NCBI GenBank assembly: GCA_008704415.1
Contig: VXIS01000069.1
Location: forward strand, 62,001-126,000
Length of the DNA: 64,000 bases
Source of the DNA: Sphaerosporella brunnea
Taxonomy: Eukaryota; Ascomycota; Pezizomycetes; Pezizales; Pyronemataceae
Direction of reading: 5' to 3'
The translations under genes and the position numbers were made by a program. The notes beneath the pieces were generated by a model, which ran no database searches, was not told the DNA's origin, and worked only from the letters and a program-made list of their open reading frames with translations. Shown in pieces: positions 33,695-45,561 of this stretch. Each line of letters begins with the position of its first letter. The first letter of the stretch is position 1.

Positions 33695-35339
33695 TCACGC
33701 CTTAATTGGAACACCACCACCAAACTTCACCTGCCAACTGAAATAGTACAACAAAACTGCTGCCGGTTGTCCCACCAGGCAAAATGACACCCAAAAGATG
33801 GCATTTCCGATGACACTGGCTGGGCCTCGCATCTTCTCGAGTGGCACTGTCATCGCAACGAGCGGAATCTGAAACATCATGCCTGCAAACGCCACTCCAA
33901 TGATGTTGTGCGTAGGCACACCGACCAATATCTCGTGCATTACGGCAGAAAACGTAAATACCACGATTGAAGCGTGTTGTGGCCTCCACCCTCTGGCCAA
34001 TAGCGGTGCGTAAATGTGCCGCCTCATGAACGAATTGACGGGCTTGTTCCATGTCCGCCAGTAAGTACCAACGGACGAAGAATTCCACCAACTTGATTGC
34101 ATCCATGTCAGCTCTGCATTCTTCCAAACTCAGAGAAAAGTCAAGGAGACTCACTCGGCGTAAAACTCCCGGTCGCCAAACTGCAAAAGTTCTGAGAGTG
34201 CGTTTAGGAAGCTCTGAAATAGTGCGAAAAACCCGGCAAGCCAGATCACCAAACTAATGGTACTGAGCTTCATGAGACGCTCCAAGATGATCGGGACGTT
34301 CAAACTGCAAATCGCTGTCAAGCTGTTTTGAAGCACGGGCGCTGCATACTGGATGGTAAGGAACCAGATTGCGATTGACAATCCGATTGTCTCGCCACAT
34401 CTCTTCAGGAAGAAGCTCCAACGAAACGCGGCAGAGCGTGGATAAACGGGTTGGTACACCAGCGTGGGCGCCCACCAGAAGTAACACAAGTTTGAAAGAG
34501 AGATGTTCTTCGGATACGGGCAAGACTTGTAGACTTCCGGCGTCGGGGCACCTTCTAGGTAGGCGTCGCGGAGGTCGCGATTGGTGAAGGCGTATGATAG
34601 TTGCTTGAGCCACACTATGACTATGATGTTGTCAGCAAACCCGCCGGAACGCGGTTCTCTTCCGGATGAGGCCTACCAGCGTGGAACTGAACAAGCGAAC
34701 CGATCAGTGGGTGGTGAATTTTGTAATATACGACGCCTGTAGTAATCCCCAGGCTGAGAGTAGCGTTTATGGTGTGCGCAAAGGCCAAAAGAACCCAAGC
34801 AGCTCGCAGATTTGGATCCTTATTGTCGTATTTCTTGTTGTGGGCATGAGCGCTGCGTGCATGTATTGATGCGACGAGCTCTATGAGATATCCCACGAAC
34901 AGGTGAGCCGGGACAAGAAAGTACAACAGCAATCCCAAACGGATATCGTCTTTTCTGAATTCGCCGCCGGAAACCTGAATAAGGACGCCATATTTCATGA
35001 AGTTTTCAATGACAAGTCGCAAGTTGCCGACGACTAAAAATCTATCAGCACTGTGGCGGCGCTGTGATTGCCGGGATTTGTACTCAGCACGATCACCATC
35101 AGATTCCTAAATCCGATGAAAGAAGGCGTCGACAAGGCATCATGAGACAATGTTGAAGGTCGCGCCTCGGAATGAATCGCGAAGATGTGCTTGTACTTGT
35201 CGGAACCTCGGTCAACTGCCGCTTTCAGAACAACGGCGGATGAGCTGTTGGTTCGTGTCCGGGACGTCACAGTTCCGGCGTCGAGGCCTACGTCAAGCGA
35301 TGTAGAAGCCGCAGCGGAGGCACCTGCCTCTGGTGCCAT
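33695..35339 (-). CDS. DGAT1: Diacylglycerol O-acyltransferase 1 (MBOAT)
   Basis: Four exons, complement(33695-34091, 34155-34620, 34677-35033, 35084-35339), give 491 residues; introns are 63, 56 and 50 bp. The enzyme makes triacylglycerol from diacylglycerol and acyl-CoA in the ER. Marks are the FYxDWWN motif (FYADWWN, 357-363, restored across intron 3), NLRLVIENFMKYGVLI, the YPKNISLSNLCYFWWAPTL segment, and the putative catalytic His412 in SAVMHEILVGVP. The N-terminal 60 residues are Ser/Ala-rich and cytosolic, as usual. Sterol acyltransferases share FYxDWWN, but the YPxNxxxxxLxYFxxAPTL region fits DGAT1 better. Budding yeast has no DGAT1, so this helps place the organism. Confidence 0.92.
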
Positions 35340-36848
35340 TGAGGTTATAGAGTGGGTTTTTGAAGGGCTATGGTGAAGATAATCTCTGTATGAGCGTGCT
35401 GGTTGGTCTATGCTAGCATCACCAACGTCAACAATGAGGTGACTAAAAGGGATTTCAAAGATTCAAATTGTATTGCCCCGAACAAGTTGGTAATATTACG
35501 GGCAGAAAAAACTGGCAAGAAATAAGAGAATGAATGGTGGGTTGATATCTGACGTATGAGTCGCGCGGGGGAGTTTGGTTGTATCGAAAGCGAGCGGACA
35601 AATGGCGGTAGGCAGATATTAGATATTGAGGAGAAAAGGCAAAAATTGATCGAGGGGGGGGGGGGGGGAAGATATCGAGGCGGTATGCAGTATCAGTGGC
35701 GGACGAAAGCGGCGCAAAGGTGATCCTTGTGGGGGGGGGAGGAGGATTGCACGCATGGTGGGGGATCTCGGAGCTTCCCACGCCCACAGCGAATGGCCGT
35801 GCCGGTAAAGAGACAGAAGCGTGGATGCCGAAACCATGTGAAAAGCCGGGTGGTTAACGTTGGTTGGTTGGCGAGAGATACAATAAAAGTGTTCCGCAGG
35901 CTGGAGAAGAGATGTTGCCGCAACAGCGTTTCATTCATGCAAGTTGTGCTCCTCTGTCTGCTGTGCATCGTCATCGCGCTTCGCAGGTTTCGCTGCGGGT
36001 GATCGACATCGCAATTGCATGTGTGCCTCCGCGTTTCTGCAGATTGAGTTTCAGCACTGCGACTGGTCCCATCCGCAGCATTTTGAAGGGCCCCATTTTG
36101 AACAAACATAGCTTGCGATGGGCGTTTGTCAACCTGAGTTGATTGGAGCCTGCTTTGTAACGCGGGTTTGAATTTGTGCCAGCCTTCTCCAGATTATTCT
36201 CTCCATGCTGCCAAATCTGGAAAAGTATAAGATGGCGGGTCTAGGTGAACCGAAAGCCTAACATTCTCTCTCTGCTCACATCAATACAAAAGGCTTCACA
36301 GCAACGGGTGCTGTCTTCGCGGTCAGTCTAACAACATTACTGGGCTCAAGGGCAGGTACATATTAGAATTTATATCGTTCCGCCGGCTTGAGTGATTAGA
36401 CTCAGATAGATGCTTTGGTGATCTCAAAAACGAAAGGTATGCGCTCAACTTTTTCATGGAATACCTAGAGAAAAAGGCGGGGTTCAAAAAGCGCAGAGAC
36501 CTTCCGAGAAAGCTGTCCCGTTTGACAGCCCCCAAAGGGAGGAAGAGACTCGAACTAGCTTCCATGAGTCGAGTGATCCCGCGTGTGTGAGTGACAAATA
36601 GAAGACGCGCTAACGAAACGCATCCACGACACACTCACGCTCAAGCACCACGAACAACGAAGTTTCGACACAAACCCGGCCACGACGCAGATCAACATCA
36701 TCTTGTTTCCCCAGCTTGCCGAAAAACCGAGAATCCCTCTTACCAAATCCGAACCTGGCTTGCCGCGGTGTCTGTGAGCTTGTGATACCATCGTACCGGA
36801 GGTGATCGAGTGCCTGCTTTTCACCTTCTCACCCGAAACATCGACGCG
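35340..36848. other. Divergent spacer, DGAT1 / PFS2
   Basis: 1.5 kb between divergent genes. It holds a G15 run at about 35656-35668, other G runs at 35731-35740, and no frame resembling a protein. A tRNA-like T-loop string (reverse complement of ACTCGAACTAGC near 36549) was considered and rejected. Confidence 0.45.
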
Positions 36849-38993
36849 ATGGCGCGTTATGAAGATCGCGATCGGGATGGCGGATCATATCAGCATGACC
36901 GGAATGCAGGTGGGGTAGGTGCAGACCGAGGAGATCGAGGAGACAGAGGCGAGCGCGACGGACCATACAACAGAGGGCGACCATTACACCGAAGTATTCT
37001 TACCTGAGTTTTGATATCGGGGATGCGGTGGCTAATGCGTCTCTCCAGGACCGGTAACGGACTACGGAACACCCGTAGCGAAATGGATGGCGAACCGCGT
37101 GATGGAATGGCGAGGAATTTCACACGATCATTTGAGACCCACCTCGCCATGGACGATTGATGTAGGTCGCCGTCAACCATACCTTAGGATTCAGTGGAGC
37201 GCCTCTGATATCCTGTAATAGCTTCTACCGCCTGCGGCGTACCGCGACAATCCAGCGATGTCCATTCCGACCAAACATATCCATGCTTCACTCAACAAAA
37301 TCAAGCATCCCATCAACGTCGTAAAGTGGACGCCTGAGGGACGGCGACTCTTGACGGGCTCCAGCAGCGGAGAGTTCACATTATGGAACGGCATGGGATT
37401 CAACTTTGAGACCATCATGCAGGTAAAATATACTCTCAGTGGCTGTGATGCCTCATCCGGGCCGCACTAACAATTCCAAGGCTCACGACTGCGCGATCCG
37501 AGTTTGTCAATATTCACATGGGGGAGATTGGCTGTTGTCTGGAGATCAGGATGGAATTGTAAAATACTGGCAGCCCAATTTCAATAACGTCAAAATTCTA
37601 CAAGCGCATAATGAACCCGTGCGAGACTTATCGTAAGCTACGCTGTCTGAGTCTGTTTGCTTCGACGCCTGACGGCCTTTATAGGTTCTCACCCACCGAT
37701 ACCAAGTTTGTCACCGCATCCGATGACGGCACTTTGAAGATATGGAACTTCAATGAAGGAGTCGAGGAGCGTACATTGACTGGCCACGGTTGGGATGTCA
37801 AATCGGTAGACTGGCACCCAACGAAAGGTCTTATCGTGTCGGGGTCGAAAGATCACTTGGTGAAGTTATGGGATCCTCGAACGGCCAGGTGCTTGACCAC
37901 ACTTCACGGCCACAAGAACACAATCTCCAAGTCTCTATTCCAGCCTAGTCGTGGCGATTTGCTAGCTACCTGTGCCCGAGACCAGACCTGTCGAATCTTT
38001 GACCTCCGCGCAATGAAAGATTTCTGCGTTTTACGTGGACATGAGAAGGATATTTCGTCGCTTGCCTGGCATCCGTTCCATCCCGCATTGATCTCGACAG
38101 GGGGATCTGACGGTGCCATCAACCACTATTTGATCGACGAGCTTCCCCAGGGTAGTGTCAACAGCGCATCTGCCACAATCATCCATCCTGCCGCATCCAT
38201 ACCCTACGCTCACGAATATGCCATCTGGAGCATGGAATATCACCCACTCGGCCACATCCTGTGCTCTGGCTCCAACGACCGAATCACCCGATTCTGGACG
38301 CGGCCCCGTCCAGGGGAATCGGACAGTTTCCGCGATCGATACCACATCGGTGAAGAGGCCGCGGCAGCCATGGGCACCTACGATCGGCGCAGGCGGTATC
38401 GGCAAGAGGAAGAAGAACAGGAAGAGCAAGACGAAGCGGATGCGCTTGTTGACCAGAATGCGATGCAACCTGGTCAGCAACAGCAACCTCAGCTGCCGGG
38501 TATGGGTAATATCCCCGGATTCTTACCACCTCCTCCGCCACCGCCACCCGGTGGTATGCCAGGCATCCCCCCACCTCCGATCCCTTTCTCTGGACCTGGA
38601 GCATTGCCCGCTTTGCCGGGACTGAGCACAGCGGATTTCTCGAGTCTTGCCGGATTGTTCCCCGGTGGCCTGCCTCCTCCGGGAAGCCTGCCGCCGCCAC
38701 CATTGCCACTGCCCGCTGGAGCGCTGCCACCTCCGCTGCCGGGATTCATTCCACCGCTGCCCCTTCCAGGATTTCAGCTACCCGGCTTATCCGGACCACC
38801 AGGAATACCGGGAATTGGGGGGCCTCCAGTGCCTGGACTTAGCGGCGCTCCGAATGGCGGGGACGATAGCACCAGCAGAGACAGCAGCAGCGGCGGTGGC
38901 GGCGGAATCAGGCGTAGGGGCCCGTTGCCGAGCCAGAAAGACAGTATGAGGGAAGCACAGAGGAGTGGGTTTGGGAGACAGCAGCAGCACTAA
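36849..38993 (+). CDS. PFS2: WD40 polyadenylation factor Pfs2
   Basis: Exons 36849-36993, 37049-37161, 37222-37422, 37481-37632 and 37685-38993 encode 639 residues. The N-terminus is Arg/Gly/Asp-rich, followed by the conserved RPVTDYG block and seven WD repeats (about residues 120-420), for example [69 protein letters not shown] and [10 protein letters not shown]. The last 180 residues are Pro/Gly-rich with PPPP runs, a tail seen in filamentous-fungal Pfs2 and WDR33. The protein is part of the cleavage and polyadenylation factor, where WDR33 helps recognise AAUAAA. All four introns are 52-60 bp. Confidence 0.94.
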
Positions 38994-39124
38994 CGAAGAT
39001 GGATACTATCAAGTTCACTTGTGTCTCTAAGGGGGCGGGGGCGGGTTGTAATCTAGATAGCCGAGAATCCTACGCTGCTGACCTTCCAATACACGTGTTC
39101 TGGGTATCCGTATCACCGTGCCAG

Positions 39125-39658
39125 TTATTTCCCCTCAAATCTCTCCCGGACCCTCTTCAACCACCCTCCCTCCGTTTTCACCACGGCCGCCTCCTCTGCA
39201 CTCCCATGCAACGGCAGCCCCTTCCTTCGCCTCTCATTCTTCTCGGTATTACTAATCCTAGGCCAGTACACATTGCCATAAAGCTTGCTTGCCTCCTCCT
39301 GCGTCATATACCGCAGAATATCATAATCGCTCTCCTCAGTCATAGCAGCGTCGCGCTCTCCCGTAGTCACGCCTACGACCTTTATATTCCCACCGGCGGC
39401 TTCAAAGGCCGCGAATCGAGAGCGGAACGCTTTGTTTTCGAATTCGGCGAGGTAGACTGTGATCTTGTAGGCGGGTACGTTGGCGGTGGTGAGAAGGAAG
39501 TTCAAGGCGAGTGTGTCGATGCCAGAGGCTGGGCCGAGAATGAAATTGTCCCCCCTTGAGGCGGCGGTGAGGATAGGTGGGGTATAGTGGGTTGCGAAGT
39601 AGTCTGGGGGTGGAGAGATGGGGCCAGAGATGAAGGCGGACTTTGATGAGGTGGTCAT
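39125..39658 (-). CDS. Conserved fungal orphan, Rossmann-like
   Basis: A single exon of 177 residues. An unbroken alternation of helix and strand runs over the first 110 residues: FISGPISPPPDYFATHYTPP, then GDNFILGPASGIDTLALNFLL, YKITVYLAEFENKAFR and GNIKVVGVTTGERDAAMTEESDYD. The order G-PISPPP / GPASGID / AMTEESDYD recalls nucleoside deoxyribosyltransferase or TIR/SLOG-like Rossmann folds that bind nucleotides, but this is inference. I recall similar unnamed fungal proteins. The gene is convergent with PFS2 (131 bp apart) and divergent from MED22 (107 bp). Confidence 0.7.
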   Translation of the reverse strand: MTTSSKSAFISGPISPPPDYFATHYTPPILTAASRGDNFILGPASGIDTLALNFLLTTANVPAYKITVYLAEFENKAFRSRFAAFEAAGGNIKVVGVTTGERDAAMTEESDYDILRYMTQEEASKLYGNVYWPRISNTEKNERRRKGLPLHGSAEEAAVVKTEGGWLKRVRERFEGK

Positions 39659-39765
39659 TATTGGACATGTCGGACCGGGTAGGGCTGACAGGTGTGCATT
39701 AGTTTATAGCTTGGTGTGAACCCCACGTCTTTTGCACACCAACCACAACCAACCAACCATCCACC

Positions 39766-40221
39766 ATGAGCTACGATCCCAACGCCGGCTATCGTGCCCT
39801 CCAAGGTCCCCGCTCAGTCCGCTCCTTTACTGCTCCTGCTAATGCTCCCTCAGGTCGTGTCACCGAAAACCTCGACACACTCCTCAAGCGATTCGAAGCG
39901 ATATCGCAACTAGCCCCCGTACGAAAGCCGTCGGAGGCGAATCCGACCCAGATGGACGAAAAGGATCGTACCCAAGCAGCCGCAGAAGCCTATCAGATCG
40001 AGACACACGCGTCGTCCATGATACGCGCTGCCGAGGACCTCTCCGCGCTCACGAGAAGCTTGAAGGAAGCTTGGTTGTTTGGGCAGCTCGGGAGCGGATT
40101 CGAAGCTGGGGCGACACAGAGCGATGAAGACGCGAGGATTGTAGGGGAGATGTTTAAGGATGCTACCGTGAAGGCGGTGAAGGTTGGGGGGGAGGAGGAG
40201 GGGGGGGCGGAGAAGCGGTGA
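39766..40221 (+). CDS. MED22: Mediator subunit Med22 (Srb6)
   Basis: Single exon, 151 residues. The core helix pair is visible: VTENLDTLLKRFEAISQLA, then AYQIETHASSMIRAAEDLSA and LTRSLKEAWLFGQLGSGFE. The final stretch LKEAWLFGQL is the family's most conserved block. Med22 belongs to the head module of Mediator and pairs with Med11. The C-terminus is Glu/Gly-rich from a G-run in the DNA. The start is 107 bp from the start of the divergent orphan gene. Confidence 0.9.
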   Translation: MSYDPNAGYRALQGPRSVRSFTAPANAPSGRVTENLDTLLKRFEAISQLAPVRKPSEANPTQMDEKDRTQAAAEAYQIETHASSMIRAAEDLSALTRSLKEAWLFGQLGSGFEAGATQSDEDARIVGEMFKDATVKAVKVGGEEEGGAEKR

Positions 40222-40401
40222 TAACTACATGTTCAACTGCTATCTCAATCATGGGTTGTACGATAATGTTTAATGATACACTATGTAAGCTCACATGATG
40301 GCGATCCTACGACGTATTTTCTTGAAGGCCCCAATTGCAGGTCATTGAAGGGACCCCACGCTCTAACTCTAGTAAGCGTTTCACGCATTTATACGTTAAT
40401 T

Positions 40402-40802
40402 TTAAACTGATGGTAGTCGCGGTGTCTGTCTTTCATTTTCTGCCGTACTCTCCAGCAGATTATCTCTCCTGGTCCTCTCGTCCTGATCCTTCTTCACCCC
40501 AGTGTTCCTAATAGTCAACCCAAAAAGCCGGGCGTGGTGGGCAGGCCACAGCCGGGCTATTATTTGGTGTACTGTCTAATGGTGAAGGGTGGGCTGTCTG
40601 GGCTGCGAGTGATACACCGCGAGTTTGGCACTGCAACCGTGGTTTCGTAAGAGCATGGAACACTGCTCGTCGCAATGGACAAATCTTACCAGTAGCGACC
40701 CGAACGCGATGACAGACCCTCCGGTGCAAGCTGGGAACGGGCAAGCATGAAGGCGTGGTGAGCGGTTGCTTCACCAGAGATCACTTGCTTTGTGGGCTTC
40801 AT
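40402..40802 (-). CDS. Small 72-residue protein, unrecognised
   Basis: Two exons, complement(40402-40507, 40690-40802), with a 182-bp intron (donor GTAAGA, acceptor TATTAG, the joint making Trp38). The N-terminus runs [20 protein letters not shown] and then [16 protein letters not shown]; the C-terminus is charged ([18 protein letters not shown]). The sequence has natural protein composition and looks conserved, but I cannot name a family. The intron contains GGCTG-rich sequence similar to that near 49.6 kb. Its start codon overlaps the upstream end of the CWC15-like remnant on the other strand. Confidence 0.45.
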
Positions 40803-40805
40803 GGT

Positions 40806-41163
40806 AAGATCCTCGAAGCGATGCGGGACATAGATGCGGACTCTGACGGGGGAGGGAATGGGGGGAGTGAAGATGAGAGCGATAGCGATGAGGAAGACGA
40901 GACTGCGGAACTGGAATTTGGCATTGCGCGCGGGGATCCACTGATGGATCCCAAGTCCCCCGCGGACTTCACTGTCAAGCGCAGGTGGGATGACGATGCG
41001 ATTTTCAAGAACCAGGCTAGAGGTACGGATGAGAAAGGGAAGAAGGAGTTTGTCAATGACCTGTTGAAATCGGGCTTCCACAAGAAGTTCATGGTGAACA
41101 CTGGCCGACTCTCTGCATACGCCTGTCAGTCGTGTGCAAAAAAAGAACAAATACGTGCGATAG
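40806..41163 (+). pseudogene. CWC15: 5'-truncated CWC15 remnant
   Basis: Coding similarity runs from 40806 to 41163 with one 52-bp intron (41094-41145). It begins [16 protein letters not shown], continues with an acidic stretch and [20 protein letters not shown], and ends FM-NKYVR with a stop, exactly the C-terminal half of the spliceosome protein Cwc15. The first half of the family (about 100 residues, normally starting with a TTAHRPTFDPARG-type block) is missing upstream, and the ELEKIKRER helix is cut short ([12 protein letters not shown]). Upstream bases instead encode the start of another gene on the opposite strand. The frame is intact, so it could still be expressed from ATG 40821 (about 107 residues). 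An intact copy would be expected elsewhere. Confidence 0.6.
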
Positions 41164-41236
41164 ACGCCGGATGAGTGGTGTGTCGGATGTGGTAGCCCGC
41201 ATAGAAAAGCAAACAATTCAATTCTCGGATATCCCC

Positions 41237-41860
41237 CTACTCCCTCTCCCAAAGCTCATACTCGTACTCCACCTCCCCCTCCTTCTGGATCCCCTCCGGC
41301 ACCTCCTCGCCCACATATTTACACAGCCCCTCCCATCCAACTTTCCTCCATCCTTCCGTCGCACCCAACACATCAGGAAAGAAAGTATCGACCTCAAACT
41401 CGGTATTGATCCTCGTGAGCAGCACCCTCTTAGCGGCCGGGTGTTCCAGCGCAGCTTTATAGATCTCGGCGCCACCAATGACAAAAACCCTTTCCACGCC
41501 GTCCTCCCCGCGGGCCGAAATTTTCTCCAACGCATCCTCGAGCGACCTGGCCAACACGGCGCCGCTGTTCCCAAGATCCAGGGACGAATCCCGCGACAAC
41601 ACCACGTTCAGGCGATCCGGCAACGGCCGGAAACGCGGCGGGATCGAGAACCAGGTTTTGCGCCCCATGATCACGGCGTTGACGCGAGCCGAGGTCGAGG
41701 TGGGAGCAGCAGCAACGACGCGCTTGGTGACGCGCGCAAAGTAGGCCAGCTCCGATTTTAGCCGCCAGGGAAGCGCGCCGTTGCGTCCGATGCCCAGCGT
41801 CGGTGTCGTCGTGGCCGCCACGATAAGCGTTAGTGACTTGGTTGGGGGTGCGGCGGTCAT
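41237..41860 (-). CDS. DFR1: Dihydrofolate reductase
   Basis: Single exon, 207 residues from ATG 41860 (the frame stays open to an upstream ATG at 41941). Fold marks are SLTLIVAATTTPTLGIGRNG, LPWRLKSELAYFARVT, AVIMGRKTWFSIPPRFRPLP and VFVIGGAEIYKAAL. The active-site acid is the Glu in WRLKSELAYF. It reduces dihydrofolate to tetrahydrofolate with NADPH. A short Ala/Pro leader comes before the core. GC content is higher than in neighbours. The downstream start (MTAAPPTKSLT) is chosen because the upstream extension looks unlike any DHFR. Confidence 0.95.
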   Translation of the reverse strand: MTAAPPTKSLTLIVAATTTPTLGIGRNGALPWRLKSELAYFARVTKRVVAAAPTSTSARVNAVIMGRKTWFSIPPRFRPLPDRLNVVLSRDSSLDLGNSGAVLARSLEDALEKISARGEDGVERVFVIGGAEIYKAALEHPAAKRVLLTRINTEFEVDTFFPDVLGATEGWRKVGWEGLCKYVGEEVPEGIQKEGEVEYEYELWERE

Positions 41861-42450
41861 GGTTGTTGCGGTGTGTAATGTATGGGGCGGAGGCGCACGC
41901 TGAAAAAGTTGTGGGTCGTCCCACGCTGTGGTGGGAGACATACACTCTCACTCGATTCGGTTCTCGACGTGAATGGTGAAACGATAAATCTCTTGCTAAG
42001 GCGCTATCAAAGCTGGTCACGAATGATCTCTTCGAACAGTGTATTTAAGCATTTCCTTGGGCTATAATATCGCGAATACATAAGCTAAAGCATACCGAAT
42101 GGCACAATGTGAGACAGAACATTGTAATGGTTCCTCCAGTCTTGAGTGAGGTGCAAGAAGCTCTACTTGCAGCTCCAAAAGCTGCCTTCTGAATGCGCGG
42201 CCGTATTCCCTCACTCACCAGCATCCAAAGACGCATCTTCCAAAGCCAAAATCACCCTCATATATCACTCGCGATATGCAACAATATTAATTCCAAACAC
42301 AAAGTCTTGAAGACCCCCGTATCACCGTTTTCTACCAAGCATCACTCTTACACGCAGCTCGCTTATGCGCACTGAATAGGGCAAAAGAGAATATAAACCA
42401 AAAAACTACGCCATGCCCAAATGCAATGTAAACAAAAACGCCGCCGCGTC
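41861..42450. other. Spacer between DHFR and the CLC gene
   Basis: Promoter of minus-strand DHFR and 3' end of the minus-strand CLC gene. A/T-rich, no gene seen. Confidence 0.45.
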
Positions 42451-45400
42451 TCATGCCGCTCTACCTTCATGCACCTCCTTCAAATATTTCACAAATGCCT
42501 TCTTGTGGACCTGTAACTTTGTTAGCCAACCGAAAAATTGGAAAGGGCGGGGGCAAAAGCACTGACCACACCTGCAAATTTGCCGTCCCGCAAGACGCAC
42601 AGGTACCTGAGACCTAACTTCGCAAAGCACTCGTAAACCAAATCCATGGGCGAATTTCTCTCGAGGGCCACTGGAGCAGGGTCTATGTATGGCGTGAAAT
42701 CGGTAGGGTCTTTGACGGAGCCCTCGTCATCTGACATATAATCGTCCCTGGGTGCCATTAAGCAGTACTCATCCTCCTGTTCGTTCAATCTGTCGAGTCC
42801 GTATTCGAGATCTGGCGCGGGGATCAGGCCAACAAGCACACCGTCTCTCAGAATCGGAAGTCCTCCGTCAAGTTGACCAGTCGACTGTAGTGCCTTCAGC
42901 TTATCCCGGAGTTCGCTGGCAGGCACGAGAGAGGATTCTGAGATGTCAATGACTTTCTCGGGTTTGAATCGTGGGGTGATATCTGCGAGATGGGATGAGA
43001 AGACAGGTTTCATCTTCGTGTCCAGGAATGGATATGAATTCAAGTCGGTCAAGAGGTCCTGAACAAGATATCAGTGGAAGCAACCTTGGAAGATGGGCAT
43101 GAGACATACGTAGATACTCAATGGTTCAATGGCGTCGGCAGTCCACTTGGACACCAGTACCGCCAGAGAGAACGGCAACACGTGGTCAAGACTACCCGTC
43201 AACTCAAAAAGAATAACAGCCAGGGTCACGGACAATCTGGTAACACCGCACATTACGGCTCCCGCGCATACCATGGCATATACACCTGGAACCACACACT
43301 TGCTAGGCGATTCGACCCCGCAGGAAGCGAAAATCCACGAGCTCGGGAACTGATAGTAAGCGTACTCGACCGCCAGACCAACAGTATGTCCCATGATACC
43401 ACCGATAACCATGGTCGGAACATACACACCGGCAGGAACCTTGGTGCCAAAAGTGATAACACTAACCGACGTTAGAGATCCGACACTAGCACGGGGTACG
43501 CCTTACGTACGTTAGGAGACTCTTCAAAGCAAGAGCAATCAAAAGATAGACGATTGTGTCGGGGATTTCCTCCGGCTTTGGGCACAATCCTGTGTTCTCG
43601 GAGGGGTTCGAGGAGCACGGACTGGCCAATTCGAACAACAGCTCGCTGACCGCCAGTTTGACGTATCGATTCCAGTAGGACACAAGGCCGGTGATCAGGG
43701 CCACGAATGACAACTCCATGACGGGGTGCGACTTGATAAGCTTGTGCTTCCGGAATGTCGTTGCCCAGTACTTGCTGGCCTTGATGAACATAGCGCCGTA
43801 GATGCCGCCACAGACGCCGAGGAACACGAAGACGAATAATTCGAAGAAATGCCAGTCGGTAACATAGCGCACTTGGAAGAGCACAATCTTTGATGTTCCG
43901 TAGGGGTTCAGGAACTTCAGGGAGAGCGCAGCGACGATACAGCAGAAGAATGTACGGAAGAGTGTCTTTGCCGGAAAATAATAACTGCGAGTGTGTTAGT
44001 ACAAATCTGGCGTCCTGTGAACGGTGAAGTAACACCAACCTCACTTCCTCCAGACTGAACAAAACACCACCGATGGGCGCACCAAAAGCCACGGCTACAC
44101 CGCTGGCCGCACTTGCACTGAGGATCTCTCGTCGCTTGGCTGAACCACAGTGAGTAACAGTTTTAGTAAGCTGCTCGGAAGTAATAAATACCATCATTAT
44201 GGTTGTACTTGGAAAACAAGCGGCACGCAATGTTACCAACGCAGGTAGCAATATGCACGTACGGCCTATTCCAATCAGATAGGCTTCTGAACATCGGGTG
44301 CACGACAAACTTACCCCTCTTTTCCCAGACTCATGCCCGAAGAAACGCTCAGAATCAAGGCAAATGTTTTGACCACCAGTGTTTTCAATCCGAGATAACC
44401 ATGGAGAACGAATCCAGATAGGATAACTTTGACTTCCGCCACACCACTGCCCGCGGCGGAATAGTAGCTTACCGGCTCGGAAAAGGACTGGTCCGGCGCA
44501 GATGCCGTGTGGGAGGAGCTGAGGGCGTCGATTCGAGACAAGTCTTCGTCCACGGTATGGATCTGAAGCGCACCTGGCAAAACAGTCCTCGTGGTCATCG
44601 TGAGGAGCGACGATAGAGTGGCTAATGTCACGGTAAAAGCGACGTACACAATGTAATCGACCCAGACCACCGGGGTGTCAGAACCGGTGATAAGCTTGGA
44701 CCACTGGTTCCACATTGGACAGAACTCGTTCGCTGCATTCCCATTAGCTGAATTCCACCAACGACATCACTGAGCACCACACACAATCTTCACTCAGGCA
44801 ACATTTCTTCTTGCTGTAGTACCAAGCATCTGCGCCAAACACCCATCAGCATGCTCCTTTATATCCCGACCGGAAAGCACTCAAATGCATACTTGTGCAG
44901 TAGCCGTCCTTGTAGTCGAATAGGACGTTCTCCGTAACGTCGACAAAGAAAGCCACGCAGGCCGCCAAAAAGCCGATGATTGCGACCAGGACCCAACCTT
45001 GGGCGCCATCGAACCAGGCATACAGCTTTCCCCGGATATCCCGGCGCGCTCTCAAGGATTTCACGCGATATGCATCCTTGATTGCGTCGTTGATCCAATC
45101 TACAGATACGCGTAAGTTGGCTTCAATCCGGAAAGGTACCGTTGCGGCAGGAGCTACCCACCAGTTGAAGTGAACTGATCGTACCAGACACGGTCCTCGA
45201 GATACGGTTCGTCGCGCTTGTTCTTTAGGTCGTAGTTCGAGAGCGCTTTTGTGAGTCGCTGCGTGAACGAGGGCGCACGACTGGGCCGCACTGTTCGAGG
45301 ACTGAGAGCAGATGACTGGTGCCGCGACAAACGTGGACGCGGGGTTCCAGGCACTGACGAGTAATTTCGACGCGAGTACAGATCAGCGGCATCCAGCAGA

Positions 45401-45561
45401 CCAGTGTTCTCGTCGGGCTCCTGATGGCTCTTCTGGCTCCTAAAACTTTTTTGGCTTCTCGCTGACGACCTCCTGCGATGGTGCCTCGAGCTGCGTTCTT
45501 GGTCGAAATCCACCACAGATGTCTCGCGTGACGACGCCGATTGGTGATAGCCGTCCTCCAT
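42451..45561 (-). CDS. GEF1: CLC chloride transporter, Gef1-like
   Basis: Ten exons, complement(42451-42510, 42567-43058, 43110-43461, 43511-43984, 44040-44139, 44192-44265, 44315-44732, 44785-44829, 44893-45099, 45162-45561), give 873 residues with introns of 49-63 bp. The N-terminus (130 residues) is disordered. The CLC core holds the filter motifs GSGVAEVK (GSGxP-type region), GKEGPYVH (354-361, gating Glu), [15 protein letters not shown] and the late [13 protein letters not shown] block. Two CBS domains occupy the C-terminus (ending [12 protein letters not shown]). Gef1 and CLC-3 relatives exchange chloride for protons in Golgi, endosome or vacuole membranes. The intron at 44733-44784 was set to 52 bp by its CTAAT branch; a 37-bp alternative was rejected. 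Confidence 0.92.

Noticed and set aside
35455..36109. Minus-strand open frames upstream of DGAT1
   Set aside because: Composition dominated by Pro/Ser/Arg from G- and C-runs; no start context and no family match.
36530..36600. tRNA-like T-loop string on the minus strand (near 36549)
   Set aside because: A GTTCGAGTC-like string is present, but the T-stem does not pair and there is no D-arm, anticodon stem or acceptor stem.
44733..44784. 37-bp intron in the CLC gene (44748-44784)
   Set aside because: Too short for splicing; the next acceptor gives 52 bp with a CTAAT branch and the same frame.
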